From Blastocystis hominis (Eukaryota; Sar; Bigyra; Opalinata; Blastocystidae): a DNA stretch of 64,000 bases. The notes beneath the pieces were generated by a model that was given only the letters and a program-made list of their open reading frames with translations, ran no database searches and was not told the DNA's origin. The stretch spans positions 75,153 to 139,152 of the forward strand of contig NW_013171815.1 in the NCBI RefSeq assembly GCF_000151665.1. The letters are read 5' to 3'. This document shows positions 14,001-24,820 of the stretch, piece by piece; within the stretch, counting starts at the first letter, position 1, and each line of letters opens with the position of its first letter. Made by a program: the position numbers and the translations under genes.

Positions 14001-14870
14001 ATCGTGCTGATGGATGATAACTTCACCTCCATCGTGAAGGCCGTGATGTGGGGACGGAACGTGTACGACTCCATCCGCAAGTTCATCCAGTTCCAGCTGA
14101 CCGTGAACGTGGGTGCGTTGCTGTTGGCCTTCGTCTCCGCCTGTATCATCAACGAATCTCCCCTGAAGGCCGTGCAGCTGCTCTGGGTGAATCTGATCAT
14201 GGATACGTTCGCTGCCTTGGCTCTGGCCACCGAGCTGCCTACCGAGCAGCTTCTGGAGCGCGGTCCTTGCCGTCGCGACGAGTCCCTGATTTCCTCGGTG
14301 ATGCTGCGCAACATTCTGGGTCAGATGCTTTACCAATTCACCATGCTGATGTTCCTGGTGTTCCAGGGCTTCCGCTACTTCAACATTCCCAACGGAATGG
14401 ATCTGGGAGAGTCTGCGAGCCCGACGGTCCACTACACGCTGGTGTTCAACATTTTTGTGATGATGCAGGTGTTCAACGAGTTCAATTCCCGCAAGATCAA
14501 CAACGAGTGCAACGTTTTCAGCCACATCTTCGACAACTATCTGTTCTGGGTGATCATCATTGGAACGATCATCGTGCAGTTGATCATTGTGGAGATCGGA
14601 GGTGAGGTGATGAGCACCACCACGCTTTCCTGGAGCGAGATTGGAATTTCGATTCTGCTTGGCGCGTTATGTTTGGTATATCAGCAGTTGATTCGCACGA
14701 TTCCTGGATCCATCTTCCTGGACCTCAACGGAGATGAGTCGAACAGCGTGTCTTCGGTGTGGGAGCGATTCCTGCGTGTTGATTCCTCCAAGTGGGAGTT
14801 GCCCAGTGTGACCACGCTCACCTTCTCCCAGAAGCCTGCGGCGTTGCGACGAATTGATACGACGATGTAA
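11082..14870 (+). CDS. P-type Ca2+-ATPase, plasma-membrane (PMCA/type IIB) class, with Cys/His-rich insertion
   Basis: Pumps Ca2+ out of the cytosol using ATP. The 1242-aa product has a Ser/Thr-rich N terminus, the TM4 ion site AIPEGLPLAV, the phosphorylation motif CSDKTGTLTQ (Asp near residue 459), the ATP-site KGAPE, the hinge TGDGTNDGPAL and a C-terminal group of membrane segments with LLWVNLIMDT. Two 30-nt introns (11331-11360, 11526-11555) lie near the 5' end and the rest is one exon. About 85 extra residues with seven Cys and several His sit between the CHIY segment and ARSAPTDKH. The cytosolic tail after the last membrane segment is short and I see no calmodulin-binding helix; regulation may be N-terminal as in plant ACAs (inference). 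The start could also be the in-frame ATG at 11118. GC-rich, strongly biased codons suggest high expression. Confidence 0.95.
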
Positions 14871-14928
14871 TGGAAGAAGAATGGTTTATCTAGAGTTTGA
14901 AAGTAGTCTTTATATATATTTTTATGCT

Positions 14929-14936
14929 TGTTTGTT
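14929..14936 (+). terminator. TGTTTGTT 3'-end motif of the Ca2+-ATPase gene
   Basis: Exact octamer 59 bp downstream of the TAA. It is the motif known to lie just after poly(A) sites in Blastocystis. The distance implies a 3' UTR of about 50 nt. Confidence 0.6.
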
Positions 14937-15145
14937 GTTGGACACAGCTGTGTATGTGGATGATTGATGATCACGCAGGCTTCGATGATGCTGAAACACG
15001 AATTCTTCAATGTGAATTCGAGCGACACGACCCATTTCTCACCATCGATCTTATCGATTGATGCTATCCATCCCATTCATTTCATCGATTGATGCTATCC
15101 ATCCATCCCACCTATCCATCCATAAATGTATTAACAACAAACAGA

Positions 15146-15153
15146 AACAAACA
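15146..15153 (-). terminator. TGTTTGTT 3'-end motif of the TSR1 gene
   Basis: Exact octamer on the minus strand, 10 bp past the TSR1 stop codon. Confidence 0.6.
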
Positions 15154-15163
15154 AATCCTAATT

Positions 15164-17653
15164 CTAAACAAACGTTTGTTTCTCCTCCTCGCTCGCCTTG
15201 TGAGGATAGATTCGCTTATACAGCGCCAGGCGAACTTCGTCCTGCATCGACAGCTGCTCGTTGAAAATGCACTTCATGTACCCGTGCGTTCCCAGAGGTT
15301 CGCGGATGTGTCCCACCAGCCCCAGCTTCGTGTGCAGCTCGATCGGCTTGAACCACTACAACTCACCGCCCCTCCCTTCCCTTACAAAGATATCCTTGGG
15401 ATCCAAGAACATGTGCCGCACCGTCGCCAGCTTTCTCTTCACCTTGAACGGCGTGCCCGTCAGCACGACCTTCTTCAGCACGATGTCGTCCGTTGCCGCC
15501 TTGGTGAGCTGCCCGATGGCCACCAGCGCGAGGTCCTCCTCCATCGACTGCCTCGGCTTGAACAGCAGCAGCGGGCACGGCCGATAGCTCATCGGCGCGT
15601 AGAACGTGCAGTTGAAGAACCCTGTCGGAGGCAGATACTTGATGTACTTGCTCTTATCGCACTTGAGCCCCACGTCCGCGAAGAGCGGGTGGATCAGGAA
15701 GTGCCGGAACCCCATGTGCGCCACCAGCAGATCTCTCGACTTCACCGTCTGCGGGTACCACGTCGACGACCGCTGGATCGACCCGTGCATCACGGTCAGT
15801 TTCTCCTCGTGCGGCAGCAGCGCGCTGCACACCACCGGCAGTCCGGTCGGCCGCCTCTCCATCCACGCGCGCGAGACGTCGGCGATCACGATCTCCACGT
15901 AGCTCCCCGGCTCGATCATCGGGTCGTGCGTCAGCGTCCCGTCCTCCAGCTCGTGCTCCCAGTCGCACCCCGCCGCCTTCCGCTCCTCCTGCTCCTCGCT
16001 CAGCGTCCGCAGCAGCGCCGCGTAGTCTTCGAACTGGTACAGCGACGCGTACTCCACCGGCAGATTCTCCTTCGGGTCCCACGGGGAGTTGCGGAAGCTC
16101 TGCAGGCCGCGGTACTTCAGGAAGCGGAACCGCGCGGGCTGGTCGTAGGGCACTTCCGTCTCGTCCGGCGATTCCCAGTAGGCCTCCTCGTCCTCCTTTC
16201 GCTCCTCCTCTACGCGAAACGCAGCCCTCTAGCAAACCTGTCATCACCACGCGGTTCCGCTGCTTGTTCTGCCGGTTGAAGTCCTCGTAGTCCTCCACCT
16301 CGAAGTCTTCCTGCTCGCTCATCTCGTCGTCCAGCGCCATTTCTTGGTCCAGCGCCATCAGCGCTTCGTGCGCGTGCCGATCTTCCTCGTCTTCGTACAG
16401 CTCGTCGCCCACCACTTCGCGCCAGATCGCCTCCGTGTTGTCCGCCGTCGCCGCCGCGCCGTTCTCCCCCACATCCGGAATTGCCCAGTGCGGCGCCTCC
16501 ACGCTGTTCGGATCGACCGGGTTTTCCTCCTCGATGGGGTGGATTCGGTTCTGATCGGGGACCCATTCCTGCGGCACGGCCGCCTCGCCGTGGCTCTGCT
16601 TCAGCGGCGAGGGATCGGGGAGGATCCGGATGCACCGGATCGTGTGCGAGCCTTCGCCCGTGATGTGGATGCGGTCGTACAGACTCAACGGCACGCCGTG
16701 CAGATAGCCACGCACGCTCAGATCCGCCACCGGGCTCCCGGCTGCGGCCAGACCGCCGTCGCGCACCTCCACCTCTTCGGCGAGTAAATAGGAGCGCATT
16801 TGCCGCCAGAAGAGCGGGGCGGGCACGCTGTCGCAGAGAGCGCGAAGCAGCTGGTCCACGTGCTGGTCGTCGAACACTTTCACGTCCACGCCCAGCTCGG
16901 ATTGCAGCAGACGCGTCGCGTACTTCCGCATCGCCGCGCTCTGCTTCGCGTTGAGCGAGTCCAGGTTCTGAATCAGACCCATGCTGCTCGGCAGGCCTTG
17001 GTTTCGGAGACTGGTGAGAAGCAGGTCGGCTTGGGGGTTCATCGCCTGCTCCTCGCCGCCGTCCACGCTGGTCAGAAACACGCAGAAGTCGGCGACTTTG
17101 CAGGAATCGAGGACGTTCTCCAGATTTTGAGTGCAGCAGAGAAAAGTCAGACGACGCTTGAATTTCTTCAATACAATCGTCACTGGCTGCGATATACCGT
17201 TCTGTGATTTTCAAATGAAAAGCGTCTTGCGTACATTACCGAGGGAAGAGTAGTGAATGTCGCAATCGGAGCAGTTGTCGATTACTTTCTGCAGGATCGA
17301 GCGAGTGTCGGCGTTTTCTCCAAGAGGAATTAAAGCCACCACAGAGGGAAAGGCACTTCCAGCTCCTAGACCTAATTTACAGAAGACAGTGAAATACCGC
17401 TTTTTTTCTTTTCCAAGAACTCCTTTCTTTTCTTTTCTCGGATCTGCTTCTGCAGATTTGCACGATCTTTCTTTCCGTGAACTCTTTGACATTAACAAAA
17501 TGGCAGTTGAATCTACTTGTCTCGGAACAACGGAGCGAGGACGTTTTCCACTCGTCCTCCCTGTCGGATTTTCTTTGCACGTTTGGAGGTACCGGAATGC
17601 TTGTGTAGCTTGTTTACTTGCTTCAGTGATCCTGGTTTGTGACTGTGATCCAT
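15164..17653 (-). CDS. TSR1: Ribosome biogenesis factor TSR1
   Basis: GTPase-like factor bound to pre-40S particles during late 18S rRNA maturation. The 777-aa product begins with the family's basic N terminus ([18 protein letters not shown]), then [29 protein letters not shown], an acidic middle ([11 protein letters not shown]) and the conserved C-terminal block [41 protein letters not shown] and [17 protein letters not shown]. Five introns lie at 17484-17516, 17366-17397, 17202-17234, 16210-16237 and 15356-15385 (28-33 nt). The GTPase-like fold in TSR1 lacks a working P-loop in other eukaryotes, and I see no classical GxxxxGK here. It is divergent from the PTEN-like gene; the two starts are 94 bp apart and probably share a bidirectional promoter. 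Confidence 0.93.
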
Positions 17654-17746
17654 AGTAATGGTTCAATCACTCGTTTTTGGTCAACTCCACCCTCCCAAAA
17701 TAGTTTTGTTTTTTGGATAATATCATTCTTTTGGCAAATTGCGACA

Positions 17747-19522
17747 ATGTTCTCTAAGTGGATTGAATCGGCGAAAGAGAAGGCGACTACGCTACTATCT
17801 GCTGGAAAAACCGTGTTGGAGGAAGTATGCTTATGTCTTTTGGATTCTATTTTTAGTCGATGAACACGCTTCAGGCGAAGACGGATCAACGTATGGTTGT
17901 GGATTCAGTTTGAGTTTAGTGAATGACACCGCAAACGCCTTTATTCGAGACAATATCCGACCTCCCGAAGATATGACACTTATCACACCGAATCTAGTGG
18001 GTATGAGAGGGACTTTCAGTTCATTGTAGCTATGGGTTTTCCTGGAAACCCGAAGACAAAGAAAGTAGAAACTACGCTGAACAAAGCAGATTCGATTGCT
18101 TACTATCTCGAAACCTGTTACCCAAATCGTTATATGTTGTTTAACCTCGCAGAAGAGACCTACGATACCTATCTATTCCACGACCATGTTCGTTTTTCTG
18201 AATTTGTGCCATCTAGGTGGTCAATTACGACTTCACCGGCTATCCTGCCCCTGCGCTGGGTTTGCTCATCAAAATCTGCACGAACGTGGAAACCTGGCTC
18301 TCCGAAAACCCCGAAAACATCGCCATCATTCACTGCTACGTATCCTCTCCTCTCTCTTCTTCCCTGCAGGACGGCAAAGGTCGCACGATGCTTCTCTGCG
18401 CCTGCATTCTCACCTGGATGGGCTGGTCCAGCTCGCCCCAGGAAGCCTTGGCTCTCTGCCTGAGTCGCCGCGGGCTTTCGGAGAGCGTTATGTGTCCCTC
18501 GCAGCTCCGCTACCTGCAGTACTTCGACAGTTTGCTGCAGAACGTCCGTCCTTCCGCCGACGCGCTTCTGCTGACCTCCGTCACGATCTCCGCGCTGCCC
18601 GACGTCGAGAACGGATCCTGCGCGCCGTTCCTGGAAGTAGGCGCGTTTCCCCGTTTCCACGCAGATCTACAACCAGAACAAGCTCGTGTACTCCAGTCTG
18701 GTGAAGAGCGGCGCGATCTCCCCGGTCAACGCCGGCGCCTCGGTGACGTTTTCGCCCGACGTGGTGCTCCACGGCAACGTGTTTCTCCGGCTGCGCCATC
18801 GCACCGCGCGGCAAACCTCGACGACGCTCTTCCGCGCCCAGTTCTACACCGGCTTCGTCAAGCTGTTCAAGCTGAATCTGGCGGCGAAGGAGCTGGATCA
18901 GACCAAGAACTGGGAGGAGCTGAGCGTGGCGTGCGCGTTCTCCCCCGCGGAAGCCACGGAGCTGATGGAGGATCCGTACGAAGGACTGATCATGAAGGAG
19001 TCGTCCGCGCTGTGGAGCGAAGTGCTGAAGCGGAAGGAGGGCCGCATGGTGAGCATGCAGCCCACGGACGCTTTCGTTGTGGGGCATTCGCGGTCGGCCA
19101 AGCGACTCTCGTCGGAGCCTCGAAAGTCGGCAGACAGCGAGAACCACGACTATGTGAACGAGATCTCGAAGCTGGAGAACGAGCTGAAGCAGTTGGGAAC
19201 AGATGCGCACAAGGCGGAGGATGCAGCGGAGGAGAATCTCCCGCTGGACGAGGGAGTGGACATTGACTCGATCTTGCAAAACTATAAGGAGGAGATTGGC
19301 GTGAATGTGGAGGAGTTCGATTTGAAGGATTTTGAGGATGTTCTCAAGGAGAAGGTGGAGGAGGAACCCAAAGTCGAGGTGAAGGAAGCAGGCGAGAGTC
19401 AGGAAGGTAAGAAAGGTGAAGAAATGAAGGCAGAAGAAGGAATTGAGGAAGAGAAGGGAATTGTTGAGACCAAGGAGGAAACGGAAAAGGAAACGGAAAA
19501 GGAAAAGGGTAGTGAGGCATAA
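17747..19522 (+). CDS. PTEN/tensin/auxilin-type phosphatase with C2 domain
   Basis: Predicted 532 aa: a PTEN-like phosphatase domain (start LITPNLVAMGFP), a C2 domain (from FLEIYNQNKLVYSS) and an acidic, Lys/Glu-rich C terminus with short coiled-coil stretches. The catalytic loop reads HCYDGKGRT, so the nucleophilic Cys and the Arg of CX5R are both present; auxilin/GAK proteins usually lack the Arg, so this may be an active phosphatase. Whether the substrate is a phosphoinositide or protein cannot be told; the second loop residue is Asp rather than the Ala of PTEN. Six introns (17825-17856, 17891-17919, 18001-18029, 18188-18216, 18340-18369, 18637-18664) close the frame, and one interrupts the catalytic loop itself. 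No J domain follows, arguing against auxilin. Confidence 0.88.
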
Positions 19523-19734
19523 ACCATGGAAGTCAGCTAGTATTTGTATCTAAAGGTGTGTGGATACTCTTGTTGATAAACATTTACTCTCTTTTCTACA
19601 GTCATATTTCTTTCGTTGATGATTTCATTTTTCCTGCAAAAGAGAGTGTTCTTACTTTAACACTATTCAATATGATAATAAAAATAATAATAATAATAAG
19701 TATTCAATTCATAATAACAAATATAGAAAAAAAC

Positions 19735-19815
19735 GACAACGACGTGATTCGAACACGCGCGGGAAAATCCCATTAACTTAGCAGGCTAACGCCTTAACCA
19801 CTCGGCCACGTTGTC
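19735..19815 (-). tRNA. tRNA-Ser, anticodon GCU
   Basis: Class II tRNA, 81 nt, no intron. The acceptor stem pairs GACAACG with CGTTGTC, the D-arm reads GCCGAGTGGTTAAGGC, the anticodon loop is CTGCTAA (GCU, reading AGY serine), there is a long variable arm, and the T-arm contains GTTCGAATC. The anticodon stem has one G-U pair. Confidence 0.95.
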
Positions 19816-19877
19816 TTTGAAAGAGGGGGTTTGAAACCTTACTTCAACACCCAAGCCTATTTCTCTCTCTCAGAATC

Positions 19878-20087
19878 ATGGCTCCCGGAATCGAGAAGTT
19901 TATGCTTTATACACTCTCCTTCGCAACGCTCGCTGCCACTTGCGGATTGACCTATTGCCGAAGACATGTAAGTCATGCTGCACTGAGTCTTTTGTAGAAT
20001 CTTATTGAGCCTATCGATTTAAATTCAGATGATTCTGCAAGTTTATTTGGCTTCAAGACACGCTCACGAAAAAGTTCTGATTCCTGA
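19878..20087 (+). CDS. Tiny single-pass membrane protein, 59 aa
   Basis: Two exons of 90 bp each joined by a 30-nt intron at 19968-19997. The first exon encodes MAPGIEKFMLYTLSFATLAA and further hydrophobic residues, a plausible single membrane helix or signal anchor; the second encodes a polar tail with an acidic patch (DLNSDDSASLF) and a basic, Ser-rich end. The exon-intron structure matches every other gene here, which supports reality, but I recognise no family. It lies 62 bp from the divergently placed tRNA-Ser gene. Confidence 0.6.
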
Positions 20088-20362
20088 TTGTGCCCTGTGA
20101 AGTACGAGTACTCGTTTATTTATAATTTTCGACGCCTCAAAGTTCGTTTTCCAAATTTGCTATTTTTTTTGTTATAATACAACCGACATTATTCTACCAT
20201 GAGAATTGTAGAGAAAATGCTATTTTTATAAGATGTAGAAGGGAGGGAACGTCGAAGATGCGGGCAAACGTAGTTTTCTTTGCTTTTTGTTAATCTTTAG
20301 AAGAGGACGTGAATGACCTTATCGAAGGTTTTTATTTTTGTTATGGATAACATTCACTAGTA

Positions 20363-21871
20363 ATGGAGGACGCAGAAATGGATGGCGTGGAAGATGCCAT
20401 TAACTTGGATGATGATGGTATCGTTCGTTTGCTTACATTCATACTATAGAATTGATAGTGATGGATGCAGATGAATTTATAGAAAAGGCGGAGAAGGAGT
20501 GTAATTGCTATTATCACCTGATTAAGTAGTGAAAGAACAGGGCAACAATATGGGAGATGACCAAGACAGTGTGGACGACCCAGTTGAAGACGCTGCACTT
20601 TTAGGCGACGAATGTGAGATTAAGCGTGACTCGATTTGTGTATATTTTGTTTCTCTCTTTCTTTGAATTAGTCCTTTGAAGGACACACAGACTCCGTGCT
20701 CTGTGTCGCTTTCAACCCGATGCATCCTCTCCAGCTCGCTACCGGAGGCCAGGACGAGCAAGCCTTTTTGCTCCAACTTTCTGATAAAGAAACGCCTTCG
20801 GTCTCCTCTTGTCACCTCACCGGCCATCAAGACAGCGTTTGCAGTATCGCGTTCAGCTATACAGGTGAGTATCTCGCGACTGCGGATATGAACGGCGTCA
20901 TCAAAGTGTGGAAGAGCAGCAACGGACAGCTCTTGAAGACGCTCCAGGGACCGGAAGATTTGGAATGGATTCGCTGGCACTCGAAGAGCAACGTCCTGCT
21001 CGCTTCGGGCAATGACTACACGATCTGGAGTTGGAGCCTGCCCAAAGGATTCGCGTTGCCTGTAGGGCGAGGGAGGCGGTGAGCATGTAGCTGCTCTGCG
21101 GCCACACGGACTCGGTAACGTGCGCGGTGACCAATCCTTCCGGACAGCTGCTGCTCACCGGCTCGATGGACAACACGCTGAAGGTTTGGAAGCTGAAGTC
21201 GCACGAATTGGCCTACACGTTCAAGGAAGGCGAGTATGCTTTCGAACCAGGAGGGGGATCATGGAATAGACATCGCTTCCACGAAGGCGGAATCGTGTCG
21301 GCCGACGTGCATCCCAAAGTAGGGTCGGATGGCGCGTGTCATGTCCAGACCACGCTCTGCGTTACGGGCGCGCGCGACGGCTCGGTCAAGCTGGAGAACG
21401 TGAAGACGCACCGCGTAGCGAGCAGGGAAAGCGATTGAGTGTAGGTGCTGGGAGGATACGAGCACAAGAGCGAGAATCCGGAAGAAAACTGCTCGGTGGA
21501 AGTGTAGCGATCGTTGTCGTGGGTTCGTGTGTAGCGTGCGGTTCAATCCCGAGTTTAATTGGGTGGCCTCGGCGAGCATGTGCGGCACTGTGATCATTTA
21601 TGACTACGATTCGAATCGAATTCGACAGGAGATCAAGCACAACGGAGGCGTGATTCGAATGGTGTGGCATCCCAACAACGTCGTGCTTGTCACAGGGTGT
21701 TTGGATGGGTGCGTGTATGTCTGGGACGCCCGCACAGGACGCAATTTATATAAACTGTCCGGACACACCGATATCCTGCTAGACATGGACATTTTCGTGC
21801 AAGATAAAATGCTGTACATCGCGTCTGTGAGCGATGACAAGACCTGCCAGCTATTTCGAGTGCGAGTGTAA
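20363..21871 (+). CDS. AAMP/Sqt1-type WD40 protein
   Basis: WD40 propeller of the AAMP/Sqt1 family; yeast Sqt1 is the dedicated chaperone of ribosomal protein uL16 (Rpl10). After a short acidic N terminus the 431-aa protein shows the family sequence SFEGHTDSVLCVAFNP, ATGGQDEQAFL, LTGHQDSVCSIAFS, ATADMNGVIKVWK, DLEWIRWH and LLCGHTDSVTCAV, ending with NLYKLSGHTDILLDMDIF. Seven introns (20418-20449, 20501-20529, 20640-20671, 21062-21090, 21319-21348, 21415-21444, 21504-21534) are needed, and the summed exons are divisible by three. It is convergent with TFIIF-beta; the two stop codons are only 21 bp apart. Confidence 0.92.
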
Positions 21872-21874
21872 AGC

Positions 21875-21889
21875 TGTTTGAAACAAACA
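21875..21889. terminator. Palindromic 3'-end element shared by AAMP and TFIIF-beta
   Basis: TGTTTGAAACAAACA reads as the 3'-end motif on both strands. On the plus strand TGTTTGAA begins 5 bases after the last base before the AAMP stop's poly(A)-ready T. On the minus strand an exact TGTTTGTT (21882-21889) follows the TFIIF-beta TAG by 3 bases. Confidence 0.6.
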
Positions 21890-21892
21890 CGA

Positions 21893-22880
21893 CTAAGTGG
21901 ATTTGGGCGTGGTGTTGAACTACACGATCAACCATTCGATTCATTCCGACTCTGTACATGTCACGAAGGTGGTACTTGTTGACGTATCTTCCGTTCTTCT
22001 GCAGCTGCGCGACTTCCTTCACAATATCCTGAATATACAACTGCATTCAATCGACCCATCCGAACCTACTCGAGGCGCGTTGATCAGTTCCACCAGCTCG
22101 TTCAGCGATAAATACTCCCGTTCGCCCAGATAGCGAATGACCAAGTTCCGAATCTTGTCTTTGTCCTCTTCGCGAAGCATCTGGCGCTCGCGCATCGCTA
22201 CGCGGTTCGCCAATTCTTTGCTTTCATTCAGTTTGGTCTCGCGGATTCTCTGGATATCAGCCACAGCGCAGTCACCCACTTTACTACGCTCTTCGTTTAG
22301 TCTCTTCGTGAATTCTCGACGCTCCGATTCTGGCATATAATGAATTGTAGGTCTACGCATCGAGCATTCCGTGAAAAGAGTACAAGCTCTCCGATGAGTT
22401 TTGAATTCGGAAAATCGCTTTTCGCGCTTGCATCGTTTCACGATTTGCTCTTGCGTTTAGGGTCACAGAGCGAGTTCCCTGAAAGGAAACGATTTTGTTT
22501 GCTGGATCACTCGAAAATAAATACATATTCTTCGAATCTGGGTTTTGGGAAAGTGAAAAGATGCAAGAATACTCCGAAGAATTAATTCCTTTTCGATCCA
22601 TTAATTCATGGTCTATCATCATAATATCCTAGAGTGAAAAGTCTCCTGCATTCATACGGTATTGTCGACTTTCTTAATCGTGCCAAAAGTCTCAACTATT
22701 GCTAAAACCACGAATAATATGTATTACCGTCAAAGGAATCAATTACCTTCGATAGCTCGTCCTACAGCTCATCCCAGAAAACCAAAAGGATACATTCACA
22801 GCAATGACGATAAACTTGTCATTCTGGTGTGTGCTATCTACCTTCCAATCTCCTTTTCCGAAAAGAGAAGCGTCGTCCAT
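21893..22880 (-). CDS. TFIIF small subunit (RAP30/beta)
   Basis: General pol II initiation factor subunit. The 258-aa reconstruction shows the three-part plan of RAP30: an N-terminal dimerisation region (GDWK... FGTIKKVDN), a linker with NKIVSFQGTRSVTLNARANR and SSESLPTIHYMPESERRE, then the C-terminal winged helix IRNLVIRYLGEREYLSLNEL...IQDIVKEVAQLQKNGRYVNKY. Identity rests mainly on the winged helix and overall order. Seven introns of 27-32 nt are predicted; total CDS is divisible by three. The final 31-nt intron removes an alternative open end and brings TAG into frame at 21893-21895. Confidence 0.8.
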
Positions 22881-23039
22881 TCAAACGCTACGATCCTAAA
22901 AAACTGTGAATGTTTTTCTTCTTGAAACAGGTCGAATCAAAACGAGAAAAGAAGATTGGTTCCAGCATTATCTGTAGACCACGGAACAAACGTATATCAC
23001 GAATGAAAAGAGACAACCACCCTCCAAAGACTTGATTTC

Positions 23040-23047
23040 AACAAACA
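23040..23047 (-). terminator. TGTTTGTT at fixed distance after D-serine dehydratase stop
   Basis: Exact octamer on the minus strand. The T of the stop TGA is at 23052, leaving exactly four bases before the motif. Confidence 0.7.
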
Positions 23048-23049
23048 CT

Positions 23050-24315
23050 TCACCAAAACTTGGCAGGAATCCACTTATCGACCACTTTATCCCCCTCCAC
23101 AATCAAGAACTCCTTATGCTGCGCGGCCGTCATGCATGAATGATTCGGCAGAACCTCCAGCACCGTTCCCACAGGATACTTCGAGTAATCGATCGGCTCC
23201 TTCGACGTCAGCAACGCGTGCTCCTGACTCAGCCTATCCTCCACCCTCCTCCCCGCCCCTACTTCGCCACGAACAGTTCCGGATGATCCCTCACGGACCC
23301 CCAATTCTCCAATCCGCCTTTATCTTTGCTCAGCGGAATCCCGCCTCCGTCCGTCAGAATCGTATTCCGGCTCGGATACACCGACAGCACGCGCATCAGT
23401 AATCGTGCCGCGTTGTTCCGTTCCGACGCGCAGCTCCCGATCGCCACCTGCATTCGGTCGTAGCAGCAATAATTCCCCGCGTGGATCTCGTTCACGCCCG
23501 TCCAGTCCTCGTTCAGCGAGCACGCGGGCGTCGAGCCGCACGAAACGATCGGCACAGCGATCCCGTTCTCTTCGAGAGCCGAGCGAACGCGCGCCATCGC
23601 GTCTAGAGGGAAAGGAGGAAGCTGAGGAAACCTCGCTCTTCACGTGCTACGCGAATGACGTCGTCAATGGAGGGCTGGTCGTAGGAGTGGCCAGCGTGGC
23701 TGTAGAGACCCAGGAAATGACAGTTGGGGCTTTGAGTGATTCGCGTTGCCAGTTTTATGATGGAATCGAAGTCGGAAGCGTCGATACCGGCACGATGATA
23801 CCCTGTATCGATCTTGATGAAGAGATTGTAGTGGCCCTTCGTGCCTTCGAGGAGAGACACGTGCTCTTCGAGATCTACAAGAAGATTCAGGTTGCGGACT
23901 TTCTGGGAGTAGGCAGCTAGGTCATTTAGCTGGTGGGTTCCAAACGGGATTCCAAGACTACATTCATATAGAGTAATGAAAGCAAACGTTATATCCTGAA
24001 ATCCATTGTCCGCGAAAAACTTCAATTCCGCCATGGTGCTCACGATAATGGCTTGTTCTTCCTCTGGAATTCCTTCTAGCTGGATTTTGGCTCCTTCGAT
24101 CGTCTTGTGCGTCTATTCCATAAAGTTGATCCTAAGGTAGTTGCCTTCACATGGACACGCAGTTTCAGATTCTGCTTCGAGGCTCTTTCAACCATCGCTT
24201 TACAATTTTCCTATCCTTAAGGAAAAGCTCTCGACACAATTACACGGAAAACGGAAAGATCTAGCGCATACGCAGGAGTATTCACGTCCTGAATGGGATA
24301 GGGAGTGAAAGACAT
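23050..24315 (-). CDS. D-serine dehydratase / D-threonine aldolase family (PLP, Zn)
   Basis: Fold-type III PLP enzyme that breaks down D-serine or related D-hydroxy amino acids. The 370-aa product starts with NTPAYALDL, has the PLP-lysine region RVHVKTHKT, FIKIDTGYHRAGI, GLYSHAGHSY and EIHAGNYCCYDRMQ, and ends with the DSD domain sequence EVLPNHSCMTA, where His and Cys bind the catalytic zinc. Five introns at 24211-24243, 24113-24144, 23958-23987, 23603-23631 and 23234-23262. The 24113-24144 intron begins GC rather than GT. The 30-nt intron 23958-23987 contains no stop and preserves frame if retained. D-serine versus D-threonine as substrate cannot be decided from sequence. Confidence 0.9.
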
Positions 24316-24387
24316 GAGATAACAAAGATTTTGTATGTGATGGCGTATCCTCCGTCCCTGTTTTTCCCTGGCCAGGAGACAAGTTCT

Positions 24388-24772
24388 ATGTCCTTTTCTG
24401 GGATTGACGACGAATATGATCCCGAGTTCCCTTTGATCCTTTCAATTTGAAATAGGAAACCTAACTCGTATTTGTTAGTGCGTGAAAAAAGAGAAAAGGA
24501 GGAAGAAGAGAACCAACGCGTGTTTTTGGTGAAACAACAGCTAGCTGAGGTATATATACCTGACTTTTTATAAAACGCAGAATGAAAAGCACCAAAGAGA
24601 AGAAAGAAGACGATTAGAAGAGAACATTCGCAAGGGAACTATTTTTGACGCCATTCCAACCTCAGGTATTGGACGTGGAACCCAGATGACGCTCCCTGCA
24701 TGGATGACAGAAGTAAGTGACACGACATGGACTTGACAGTAGGGGAAAGCCCATTCAGAAACGAAATTGTAG
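24388..24772 (+). CDS. Short charged protein, 97 aa, unrecognised
   Basis: Four exons separated by introns 24426-24455, 24550-24580 and 24713-24742 (30-31 nt). The product opens MSFSGIDDEYDPEKPNSY, continues with a long highly charged helix (REKREKEEEE..., RREERRRLEENI-like) and ends GRGTQMTLPAWMTEGKAH. The EYDPxxPNSY opening resembles the N-terminal segment of SPF45/RBM17-type splicing factors, but no G-patch or RRM follows, so this is only a hint. It is divergent from the D-serine dehydratase, with 73 bp between starts, and convergent with the CstF64-like gene. Confidence 0.65.
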
Positions 24773-24798
24773 TCATGTAATAGTAGTATACATGATGC

Positions 24799-24813
24799 GT
24801 TTGTTGAAACAAA
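24799..24813. terminator. Palindromic 3'-end element between convergent genes
   Basis: GTTTGTTGAAACAAA lies between the stops of the 97-aa gene (24772) and the CstF64-like gene (24821). It carries motif-like arms for both strands, with one mismatch to TGTTTGTT on each. Confidence 0.45.
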
Positions 24814-24820
24814 TTCCCAA

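Noticed and set aside
11985-14525. 846-codon open frame antisense to the Ca2+-ATPase
   Set aside because: Same codon-bias artefact; no domain or sensible start.
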